Part shown: positions 31,598 to 39,180 of the stretch, piece by piece
How the letters are laid out: each line of letters begins with the position of its first letter
Position numbering within the stretch: the stretch's first letter is position 1
DNA from: Rhodoblastus sp963704565
GTDB lineage: Bacteria; Pseudomonadota; Alphaproteobacteria; Rhizobiales; Beijerinckiaceae
Direction: 5' to 3'
Length of the DNA: 64,000 nt
Assembly: GCA_963704565.1 (NCBI GenBank)
Contig: OY969917.1
Location: 3,224,001 to 3,288,000, forward strand
Made by a program: the position numbers and the translations under genes
Notes under the pieces: model-generated
Told to the model about the DNA's origin: nothing
What the model saw: only the letters and a program-made list of their open reading frames with translations
Databases searched by the model: none

Positions 31598-33439
31598 ATG
31601 AGCGAAGGCTTTTCTCCGATCCCCCGCCCGATCCTGGCCTATCGTGTCGGCGTCACCGGCGCGCGCGATCTTTCCGCCGCTCCGCTCGGCCGGCTGCGCG
31701 AAAAAATCGCGGATTTGTTCCGCCTGATCGAGGACGAACTGGACAGGCTCGCAGGCGAGACGGCGCCTTATTACGCGTCCTGCGAAAGCGGAAGGAAATT
31801 CGCCCTGCGGCTGGTTTCGCCGCTCGCGGCGGGCGCCGACCGACTGGCGGCGGAAGAAGCGCTGAAATGCGGCGCCAGGCTCTACGCCCCGCTGCCTTTT
31901 CCGCAAAACGAATATGAAAAGGATTTCCCCGAAAGCGTCGAGGACTTCCGACGGCTGTCGCAAAATGCCGATATTCTCGAACTGGATGGCGCCCATGGCG
32001 CGGCCGCCGAAGAGTCCTATCTCGAAGTCGGCCGTTTCGTCGCCCGCAATTGCGACCTGCTGATCGCGCTGTGGGATGGCGAACCGGGGCGCGGGCGCGG
32101 CGGCACGGCCGATATCGTCCATTTCGCGGCGCGCTTCGGCCCGCCGATCTGGCTGATCGACCTGTTCGATCGCAGGGCGCCGCAATTCATCGCGCGTCCC
32201 GCGCATTTGCGCGCTCGCGACGAGGCGCCCTCGGGGGCGGGGGCCGAGGCCGCGCTCAAGGATTATTTGCGGCGGACCGTCGCGCCGCCCCTGCCGCCGG
32301 CGCCGCGCAAGGATGGCCTGTTCTGCTCCATCGCCCACATCCTGCGCCGTTTCACCGATGACGACGCCGCGCCGCTCCGCGATTTTTACGCCGAAAAGGT
32401 GCCGCGCTCCTGCCGGCTCTGGGGCGTTTTTGACGGATTGACGCGCCTGCTGGCGGGGCGGGCGGCGCTATCCGCCGCGCCGCCCGATCCGCTGCCGCCC
32501 GCGCCGGTGGAGAACTGGTGGCGCCGGTTCTATCGCCCGGCCGATATGGTCTCCGTCGCCTATCGCGACCGCTATCGCTCGTCCTATGTCTGGATCGCGT
32601 TTTGCGCGGTCATCGCCTTGACCCTGGCCGGATTCGCGGGAGAAGTTTCGCAGGCGTTGCGGAAGGTCTTCGTCGGCTTCGAGTTTCTCGCCTTCGTCGC
32701 GATCGGCGCGCTGATCGTCGCCAACCATCGCCATCGCTGGCATGAGCGATGGATTTCCTACCGGCTGCTTGCCGAGCTCTGCCGCAAGCAATCCATGCTC
32801 GCAAATCTTGGCCGCGCCCTGCCCAATGTCGATGTGGCGAGTCTGGCGGCGGAATCGTCCGAATCCGACGATCCGCGCCGGCCGCCGCGCGAGGCCTGGG
32901 TCGCCTGGTATTTTGCCGCCGCCATGCGCGGCGCGCCGCCGCTCGTCGGCTCTTTCGCGACCCTGAAGCCGCATGCGCTGGCTTGCGCCCGCGCCCTGAT
33001 CGCGGCGCAAAGGGATTATCATGAACAGCGCGGCGACCGGAACCGCCGCACCGATCGAGGGCTGGAGCGGCTGGGCGAGTTATTTTTCGTTCTCAGCCTG
33101 CTGATCGTGGTTGGTCAGCTTGCGATCGTCGGTCTCGATCTGAAACCGGAGGCCTACCGGATCGGACTGCTGAGCGCGGCGGTCGGGGCCGTGGCCTCGA
33201 CTTCGGCGGCCTTCGTCGCGATCAGGGCCTATGCGGAATTTCCCCTCGTGGCCAGGCAGTCGGCCCATATGCTGCGCATTCTCGATCAGGCGGAAGAGCG
33301 GCTCGACGATTTCGTCGTCGCCGAGCCCCTCGCCGGGCGCGAACTTGGACGTGTGCTCGTCGCTTTGGCGATGGCGATGATGCAGGACGTCGCCGGCTGG
33401 GCGCAGCTCTTCCGTCTCAAGATCGTGGGCGCGGGTTAG
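31598..33439 (+). CDS. SLOG-domain protein with four-helix SLATT-like membrane module
   Basis: A 613-residue protein starting MSEGFSPIPRPILAYRV. The N-terminal ~220 residues form a Rossmann-like SLOG nucleotide-binding domain: YRVGVTGARDLS, LVSPLAAGADRLAAEEAL, NCDLLIALWDGEPGRGRGG, FGPPIWLIDLF. The C-terminal half has two hydrophobic helix pairs, with WISYRLLAELCRK after the first and DYHEQRGDRNRRTDRGLERLG before the second, as in SLATT-type predicted pore modules. In known systems SLOG senses a TIR-made nucleotide. The TIR gene lies 1.7 kb upstream on the same strand. Pore formation on signal binding is inference. Confidence 0.85.
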   Translation: MSEGFSPIPRPILAYRVGVTGARDLSAAPLGRLREKIADLFRLIEDELDRLAGETAPYYASCESGRKFALRLVSPLAAGADRLAAEEALKCGARLYAPLPFPQNEYEKDFPESVEDFRRLSQNADILELDGAHGAAAEESYLEVGRFVARNCDLLIALWDGEPGRGRGGTADIVHFAARFGPPIWLIDLFDRRAPQFIARPAHLRARDEAPSGAGAEAALKDYLRRTVAPPLPPAPRKDGLFCSIAHILRRFTDDDAAPLRDFYAEKVPRSCRLWGVFDGLTRLLAGRAALSAAPPDPLPPAPVENWWRRFYRPADMVSVAYRDRYRSSYVWIAFCAVIALTLAGFAGEVSQALRKVFVGFEFLAFVAIGALIVANHRHRWHERWISYRLLAELCRKQSMLANLGRALPNVDVASLAAESSESDDPRRPPREAWVAWYFAAAMRGAPPLVGSFATLKPHALACARALIAAQRDYHEQRGDRNRRTDRGLERLGELFFVLSLLIVVGQLAIVGLDLKPEAYRIGLLSAAVGAVASTSAAFVAIRAYAEFPLVARQSAHMLRILDQAEERLDDFVVAEPLAGRELGRVLVALAMAMMQDVAGWAQLFRLKIVGAG

Positions 33440-33542
33440 AGCATATTCCCAAAAAGTTGCAGACTTTTTTGACAAAAATATGCGTTAAAACAACTACTTA
33501 TAGACTTCTTCCGATTCCGAAGGAACGGAAGAAGTCTCTAGG
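33438..33542. repeat. Dispersed intergenic repeat, copy 1
   Basis: About 100 bp related to 48722–48815 in inverted orientation. The first ~32 bp (starting AGAGCATATTCCC) are identical, and both copies end in a hairpin around CTTCTTCCG/CGGAAGAAG-like arms. It starts inside the stop codon of the SLOG gene and fills the gap to the convergent lipoprotein gene. Confidence 0.8.
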
Positions 33543-33544
33543 CC

Positions 33545-34735
33545 CTATTGAACGATGCGAACGGTCGGGGTCACCGGAATATCGCTGATCGCCGTGTTCA
33601 GGGCGATCAATTGCGTCAGCAGTCCCAGCACGCGCTTGGTGTTGACGGCGCGGTTCGGGATGCAATAGTCCTGCCCCTCATAATTCAGGGTGAGATAGCA
33701 GCCGCCCTCGACCGTCGCGCCCGACGACACGTTGACGACATCGAACAGGATTTCGTCGCGGAAGGACGCCCTGTCGACCGCTTCCGCGCTTTGCAGGTGG
33801 ACTTGGCCTTTTTCGCCCATCGCCGTGATGCGCCCGAGATATTGGAAAATGCCGAAAGGCGAGCGCGGCAGGACCGACAATTTGACCAGCGGCCCCGCTC
33901 CATTCTGAAGGCGGAACTGCACGGTTCGCGCGTCCGGCGCATTGACCTTGCCGCCGCATTTTGGCGCGTTGCTGGCCTCGGGAAGATTTTTCTCGCGGTA
34001 GATGTCGCTGAAGCAAAGCTGCCAGTTTTCTGAATTTTCCGCGCCGCTCGTCTTTTCATTTGCCCCGCCCGAGGCCTGTTGGGCCTGATGCGGCTGCGGT
34101 TCGCTGGTGAGGCCGAATTTCATCGCCTCTTTAACGAAATGGACGAAACGGGGAAAATCGGGATCGAGCGGATCGTTGACATATTGGAATTTGCCGGCGG
34201 GCGTGGTCAAAATGATGCGGTCGGTGAAAAGATAAAACAGCAGTTCGCGCGCTATGCCCTGCTCGATGAATAATTGCAGGATTCGAGGGCTGACATTGCG
34301 CAGCAGGCCTTCGTAAAATTCCTTGGTTTCGACCGGCGTCACCTGAAATTGGGTCTGCACCGAAGCATTGACCGAATTGCCGACAAAACCATTTCCGCCG
34401 GCGACACTGCCGCCGAAAATGGTTTGCGCCTGCAGCGCGTGGTCAAGGGCGCTTTGCGCGGCGACATGCGGGCCGAAAACGACCGGCGGAAGACCCAATG
34501 TGGACTGCGCCGCGCCGCTGCCGTTGATCGTCCCGACCGAGACAAAGCTCAGCGGCTCGCTGTGGCTGGCCCGGATGACATTGGTCAGAATCATCACGTC
34601 GCGCGAGGTCGCCGCGACTTCGCCATAGGTTTCGGTGCGCCCGCCGAAATGATCGGTATAGGCGCAGCCCGCCAGCGACAAAGCGAGCGCCGCGCCGGCG
34701 AGGCCAAGAACAAGATTGCGCCGCAAAGTTTTCAT
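33545..34735 (-). CDS. Predicted outer-membrane or periplasmic lipoprotein
   Basis: A 396-residue protein with a lipoprotein signal (MKTLRRNLVLGLAGAALALS, lipobox SLAGC, Cys about 24). The mature part has a central region (QFQVTPVETKEFYEGLLRNVSP, IEQGIARELLFYLFTDRIIL), a Gln/Ser-rich linker and two C-terminal cysteines in GGCYLTLNYEGQDYCIP. I do not recognise the family. It is convergent with the SLOG gene and divergent from its paralogue at 35110. It may be an envelope partner of the signalling proteins here. Confidence 0.75.
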   Translation of the reverse strand: MKTLRRNLVLGLAGAALALSLAGCAYTDHFGGRTETYGEVAATSRDVMILTNVIRASHSEPLSFVSVGTINGSGAAQSTLGLPPVVFGPHVAAQSALDHALQAQTIFGGSVAGGNGFVGNSVNASVQTQFQVTPVETKEFYEGLLRNVSPRILQLFIEQGIARELLFYLFTDRIILTTPAGKFQYVNDPLDPDFPRFVHFVKEAMKFGLTSEPQPHQAQQASGGANEKTSGAENSENWQLCFSDIYREKNLPEASNAPKCGGKVNAPDARTVQFRLQNGAGPLVKLSVLPRSPFGIFQYLGRITAMGEKGQVHLQSAEAVDRASFRDEILFDVVNVSSGATVEGGCYLTLNYEGQDYCIPNRAVNTKRVLGLLTQLIALNTAISDIPVTPTVRIVQ

Positions 34736-35109
34736 GAGAGCCCCAACCCGTCAGCCCGGCCCGGCAAGGCGCTCCAATCAGCATCGCCCGCCAGGAACTT
34801 CATTCAATGTTCCGGTAAACATTTATCAAGAAGAGAGTCCGCAATACAGAAAGCTATTCACCGGGCTCACTTGCACGACGCCGACTGGCGACGCCCAGGA
34901 AAAAAAATTCCCGACGACCAGACGAGCGCATCGCGCGCAGCGGCGGAAAATGGTTAAAATTTGGTAAACGAGAAACAACCCCGGCTCAAGGCGCTCTCCT
35001 GCTTGCACCGAAAAAACAATGGTTTGTTGTAAAACGGCAACAGTGCTTGAGACATTGACAAATCCGGACAAAGGCTCTGGTAATAAGCGCCCCGAGAACG
35101 CCGCGCGCC
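34736..35109. promoter_or_regulatory. Divergent promoter region
   Basis: 374 bp between the lipoprotein and the SLATT-like paralogue. A possible plus-strand promoter is TTGACA (35055–35060), 18 bp, GGTAAT (35079–35084, 4 of 6 matches), ending 25 bp before the ATG. Nothing else is evident. Confidence 0.35.
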
Positions 35110-36639
35110 ATGCCCGACTGGTCTGCTTCCATGAGGATCGATTTCTCTATTCTCTGGCTCGCCGACACGGCCGACGAGGACGCCGAGAGCGTCGAAACAG
35201 TCCTTGGACTGGTCAAGGCCGGCGTCGCCCAGGCCTGCGCCAAATGGCCGGAAATTTTCGTGGCCTCGGCGCAAGGTTTCGTGCTGCGGCCCGCGGGCCT
35301 GGCCGCCTCGCCCATGCTGGCCCAGGCTGCGCAAAAATTAGATCTTGCTTTGTCGATCGTCGAGGCAAGCCCGGATTCGCTGGTGGGCGACAGCGATCTG
35401 GTGGCGCTTTCGCCCGGCGACGCGCTCATGGCGGCGGGGCGCAATCCGGCTCTCATCCTCCCGGGACGCGCCCAGGGCGCCGTGCTTTTTTCGGCTGGCG
35501 GCCCCGATCTCCTGTCGCCCGAACGACGCCGGCAGGAAGAAAGCCTGTCCGCCGCGAGCGCGGAAGCCGTCGCCGCCGCCTTCGCGCCGCCGCGCGATCC
35601 GACGGAAACGCGCAAACTCGCCGATTTCATCGCCGAGCAGGACAAGGCGCCGCGGGGGCGGCGCGCCTATAATCTCTTGCTGCGCATGATTGGCGAAAAG
35701 CCGGCGAAGGGGCAGGGCGCGGACAAGTCATGGGCGCAGGCGGAGCAAGTCGCGACGCGGGCCTGTCCCAGCGCCCGGCGGAGGATCGAGGCGCTCCACG
35801 CCGTTTACGCCCGCGCGGATTCGCTCGCTTTGGCTTACAGCGACTGCTGGCGCAGCATCCTGGTGTCGCGCTCGCTGCTTCTGCTGCTGGCCAACGCGGT
35901 TTCCGGCCTGGTCGGCGCCCTGGAGCCCTCCGTTTCCAGTTTGACCATGCCTATCCAGCTCGCGGCCACGGTCCTGACTTATTACGATCATTGGGTGGCG
36001 CGGCGCGGACGATGGCTGGAAAAATGGCTCGACTACCGCCGTCTCGCCGAGACCCTGCGCGTCGAGCGTTTTCTTGCCCTGGTCGGTGGCGCGGGCGAAG
36101 CCGGCTCCGCCGCCGATTGGACCGCCTGGCTGGCCCAGCGGGTCAGCCATGGTGCGCCGGCGCCGCGAACCCTGAGCGAAGACGCCGCGCCGGCCGTTCT
36201 CGACCATCTTCTCGGCGTCGAGATCGCCGATCAGATCGATTATCATCAGAGCGCTTCTGCGCGCTATGAGCGGCTTGACCGGCATTTGCGCCGCGCGGCG
36301 GTGGTCGCGCTCGGTCTTTTCGTCGCTTTGGGGGCGGCGCTGTCGATAATGGCTTTGACCGGCGAGTTCGCGCACCGGTTCAAATTCACCGCCGCCGTGG
36401 GTCTTGCATTTTCCGCCGCGCCGTCGATCTATGCCTCGCTCAACGGAGCGCGCCGCGACTTCGACGCGGCGCGGCAGGCGGCGCGCTCGCGCGCGCTGGC
36501 GGAAAATCTGCGACGTTTCGCGGAAGCTGTCGCCAAACTGCCGCCCACCGCCGCCAATGCGCGCGCGGCGGCGGCGCGGGCGGCGGAAATCATGCGCGAC
36601 GACGTTGCGCGCTGGAAAAGCGTCATCGAAGTTCTATAG
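35110..36639 (+). CDS. Four-helix SLATT-like membrane protein, paralogue of the SLOG protein
   Basis: A 509-residue protein. The C-terminal ~290 residues parallel the SLOG protein at 31598: a hydrophobic pair (SRSLLLLLANAVSGLVGAL; MPIQLAATVLTYY), then WLDYRRLAETLRVERFLAL, then IDYHQSASARYERLDRHLRRA and a second hydrophobic pair (VVALGLFVALGAALSIMAL; AAVGLAFSAAPSIYASL). The N-terminal ~220 residues lack the GxTGxR motif and look like a decayed or diverged sensor. It may form mixed assemblies with its paralogue. It lies 143 bp before the patatin gene on the same strand. Confidence 0.75.
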   Translation: MPDWSASMRIDFSILWLADTADEDAESVETVLGLVKAGVAQACAKWPEIFVASAQGFVLRPAGLAASPMLAQAAQKLDLALSIVEASPDSLVGDSDLVALSPGDALMAAGRNPALILPGRAQGAVLFSAGGPDLLSPERRRQEESLSAASAEAVAAAFAPPRDPTETRKLADFIAEQDKAPRGRRAYNLLLRMIGEKPAKGQGADKSWAQAEQVATRACPSARRRIEALHAVYARADSLALAYSDCWRSILVSRSLLLLLANAVSGLVGALEPSVSSLTMPIQLAATVLTYYDHWVARRGRWLEKWLDYRRLAETLRVERFLALVGGAGEAGSAADWTAWLAQRVSHGAPAPRTLSEDAAPAVLDHLLGVEIADQIDYHQSASARYERLDRHLRRAAVVALGLFVALGAALSIMALTGEFAHRFKFTAAVGLAFSAAPSIYASLNGARRDFDAARQAARSRALAENLRRFAEAVAKLPPTAANARAAAARAAEIMRDDVARWKSVIEVL

Positions 36640-36720
36640 AGCGGCGTGCGAAAAAGTGGATGCCGGTTATTCGCTGACGCGGACCTTCGGTTCGCGAAAA
36701 CGCCGCGAAAAAAAAGAATC

Positions 36721-36760
36721 TAGCGTCGATTGCGATTCAACAGAATCGCAATCGACGCTA
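36721..36760. repeat. Perfect 18-bp inverted repeat
   Basis: TAGCGTCGATTGCGATTC (36721–36738) and its exact complement (36743–36760) flank the loop AACA, 22 bp before the patatin start. No T run follows, so it is not a classical terminator. It could be a leader hairpin or an operator. Confidence 0.8.
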
Positions 36761-36782
36761 GGCTGCAATCGGGGGCAAGACC

Positions 36783-37940
36783 ATGAGCGACGCCGAATCT
36801 CCAGCTCCGACCCAGCCGCGCGACCGCCATCTGTTCGGTCCCGGCCGCAAGGCGATCCTGTCCATCGACGGCGGCGGCGTGCGCGGCGTCATCGCGCTCG
36901 GCTTTCTCGCCCGGCTCGAAAGCCTGCTGTCCGAGCGCGCCGGCGCGCCGTCGCGGCTGTGCGACTATTTCGACCTCGTCGGCGGCACTTCGACCGGCGC
37001 GATCGTGGCGACAGGAATCGCGCTCGGCATATCGGCGCGGGACATCCGCGATTTCTACATGCGGCTCGGCCCGCGCATCTTCCACCGTCCGTGGCTGCGC
37101 CTGCCGGGCTGGCAGGCCAAATTCGACGCCGAGGCCCTGCGCCAGGAAATCATTTCGGTTTTCGAAAACCGCGATCTGGACTCGCCCGATCTGCAAACCG
37201 GGCTCGGGGTCATGCTCAAACGCATCGACAAGGCCGGCGCCTGGATTCTGACCAACAATCCGCGCAGCAAATTCTGGGAGACGCCGCCGGATGGCGCCTT
37301 CATCGGCAACCGGCATTACAAGCTCACTAATCTGGTGCGCGCCTCGACCGCCGCGCCGAGCTATTTCGAGCCGCAGGAAATCGCCATTGTCGAGGGCGAA
37401 CCACCGGCTTTGTTCGTCGATGGCGGGCTGACGCCACATAACGACCCTGCCCTCGCTTTGTTCCTGACCGCCGTCATTCCCGCCTATCATATCGTCTGGC
37501 CGATGGGCGTCGAAAATCTGAGTGTTTTTTCGGTCGGCACCGGCGGTTTCCGGCCGGCCACGACCCTGGCCGAATGCCAAAAGGGCGGGGCGATCGGCGT
37601 CGCGCTGCGCTCGCTGATGCAGCAAATCTACGAGAACCAGTCCCTGACCCTGAGCCTGATGTCGTGGCTCGGCAAGGGCGGCGCGGTCTGGCCGATCAAT
37701 TCCGAGATCGGCGACCTCAAGGAGGTCAACGCGCCCTTCGGGCCGTTGTTCAATTATCGGCGCTACGATGTGAAGCTCGAAGCCGACTGGCTCAAAGACC
37801 AGCTTGGCGTCGCGCTGGCGCCCGACGACATCGCGCGCCTGCGCCGTTTCGACGATCCCAGCGTCATGCCGCTGCTCGACGAAATCGGCCAGAAAGCCGC
37901 CGAACGCCAGATGTCGGCGGCCGATATTGCAATTTTGTAA
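36783..37940 (+). CDS. Patatin-like phospholipase
   Basis: A 385-residue patatin-fold acyl hydrolase. The oxyanion loop is LSIDGGGVRGVIALGFL (about residue 25), the nucleophile Ser is in VGGTSTGAIVATG (about residue 65), and the catalytic Asp is in LFVDGGLTPHNDP. The dyad is complete, so it should be active on membrane lipids. No signal peptide is present. Patatin enzymes serve as membrane-damaging effectors in CBASS-type immunity (CapV), but the regulatory nucleotide cyclase of CBASS is absent. In this cluster it is a candidate effector alongside the SLATT-like proteins. Confidence 0.93.
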   Translation: MSDAESPAPTQPRDRHLFGPGRKAILSIDGGGVRGVIALGFLARLESLLSERAGAPSRLCDYFDLVGGTSTGAIVATGIALGISARDIRDFYMRLGPRIFHRPWLRLPGWQAKFDAEALRQEIISVFENRDLDSPDLQTGLGVMLKRIDKAGAWILTNNPRSKFWETPPDGAFIGNRHYKLTNLVRASTAAPSYFEPQEIAIVEGEPPALFVDGGLTPHNDPALALFLTAVIPAYHIVWPMGVENLSVFSVGTGGFRPATTLAECQKGGAIGVALRSLMQQIYENQSLTLSLMSWLGKGGAVWPINSEIGDLKEVNAPFGPLFNYRRYDVKLEADWLKDQLGVALAPDDIARLRRFDDPSVMPLLDEIGQKAAERQMSAADIAIL

Positions 37941-38023
37941 AAAGAGCCGGGCGCGTCTTTCCCTTTACGTGCTCTCGCGCCGCGCTTTAGATTAGGGTGG
38001 CCCATTTGGCGCGGAGGCGCGCG

Positions 38024-38245
38024 ATGCAGATTTTTCGTTTATTCGTTTCTTCGCCCACCGATGCGGCGGTCGAGCGGCGGCGGGTGGAAAATGTCGTCAG
38101 CCGGCTCAATGGCGAATTCGCCGCCCTTCGCAAGGCCGGAATCAGCAATCCGCTGAAGGACGAAATCGAAGCCGATTTCGCCAAGCCGGCGAAGCCCGCC
38201 GCCGTCTCCGGTGATCCGCCTGAATCCAAGGCCCCCACGAAATGA
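38024..38245 (+). CDS. Truncated DUF4062-like protein
   Basis: A 73-residue protein starting MQIFRLFVSSPTDAAVERRR, with GGAGG upstream. The first ~32 residues match the beginning of the DUF4062/TIR-like domain found at the N-terminus of STAND and WD40 conflict proteins (IFxSSPxDvxxER). The rest of that domain is missing and is replaced by a polar tail (AKPAKPAAVSGDPPESKAP). Its stop overlaps the next start (ATGA), so it is translated with the phosphatase gene. It is either a remnant or a small adaptor. Confidence 0.6.
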   Translation: MQIFRLFVSSPTDAAVERRRVENVVSRLNGEFAALRKAGISNPLKDEIEADFAKPAKPAAVSGDPPESKAPTK

Positions 38246-39168
38246 CCGCCGCCTATGACATCATCGGAGACGTCCACGGGCAGGCGAAAAAACTTGTCGC
38301 CTTGCTGAAAACCCTCGGCTATCGCGCCAGCGGCGGCGTCTGGCGCCATCCCGCGCGCAAGGCGGTTTTCGTCGGCGATCTGATCGACCGAGGGCCGCTT
38401 CAGCTTGAGACGCTCGAAATCGTTCGCCCGATGGTCGAAGGCGGCGTCGCGCATTGCGTGCTGGGCAATCATGAATTCAACGCCATCGCCTGGGCGACGC
38501 CGCATCCCCAAAAACCCGGCGATTTTCTGCGCAGCCGCCGGCGCGAAAGCAATCGCGCCCAGCATCGGGCTTTTTTGGCCGAGGTTGAGGACACGCCCGC
38601 GCATGACCAATGGATCGCCTGGTTCAAGACCCTGCCGCTGTGGCTCGATTTCGGGTCTTTTCGCGTCGTCCACGCCTGCTGGAACGACGATTATATGAAC
38701 CGGCTCAGGCCGCATCTCGGCCCCGGCGCCATGCTCACCGACGAACTGACAATTCTGGCGAGCCGCGAGGGCCATTGGGCTTTTGCTGCGGTCGAGGCCC
38801 TGTGCAAGGGGCTGGAAGTCGATCTGCCCGATGGCGCCTTTTTTCACGACAAGGACGGCCACATCCGCCGCTCGGCGCGCATCAAATGGTGGGCGCCGGA
38901 TTTTTCCTCCTTGCGCAATTCGACCCTTGCGCCGGCAAGCGTGCTGGCCGACATGCCCGACATTCCGCTGCCGCGCGATCCGCGCCTTGCGCCCTATGAC
39001 GGGCCGCCGGTTTTCTTCGGCCATTACTGGCGCGGCGGCGCACCGAAAATCCTTGCCGAAAACGCCGCCTGCGTCGATTACAGCGCCGGCAAAGGCGGCC
39101 CGTTGGTCGCCTATCGCTGGAGCGGCGAGGCTGTTTTGCGCGACGGGAATTTCGTCGCCGCCGGTTGA
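38242..39168 (+). CDS. PPP-type metallophosphoesterase
   Basis: A 308-residue calcineurin-like phosphatase. The metal-binding motifs are YDIIGDVHGQAKKL, VFVGDLIDRGPLQ, CVLGNHEFNAIA, FRVVHACWND and VFFGHYWRGG, the full PPP set. Family members hydrolyse phosphoproteins, Ap4A-type dinucleotides or cyclic nucleotides. A dinucleotide- or signal-degrading role would fit a nucleotide-signalling cluster but is inference. It is coupled to the DUF4062-like gene by a 4-bp overlap and convergent with the TPR protein (12-bp gap). Confidence 0.9.
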   Translation: MTAAYDIIGDVHGQAKKLVALLKTLGYRASGGVWRHPARKAVFVGDLIDRGPLQLETLEIVRPMVEGGVAHCVLGNHEFNAIAWATPHPQKPGDFLRSRRRESNRAQHRAFLAEVEDTPAHDQWIAWFKTLPLWLDFGSFRVVHACWNDDYMNRLRPHLGPGAMLTDELTILASREGHWAFAAVEALCKGLEVDLPDGAFFHDKDGHIRRSARIKWWAPDFSSLRNSTLAPASVLADMPDIPLPRDPRLAPYDGPPVFFGHYWRGGAPKILAENAACVDYSAGKGGPLVAYRWSGEAVLRDGNFVAAG

Positions 39169-39180
39169 GTCGGGGCGGCT

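Noticed and set aside
31343..32338. N-terminal extension of the TAXI receptor frame
   Set aside because: It is antisense to the SLOG gene; the receptor begins with a proper membrane helix at ATG 31342.
36783..37940. CBASS operon around the patatin gene
   Set aside because: There is no CD-NTase cyclase, HORMA/TRIP13 or Cap2/Cap3 gene nearby, so CBASS cannot be called.
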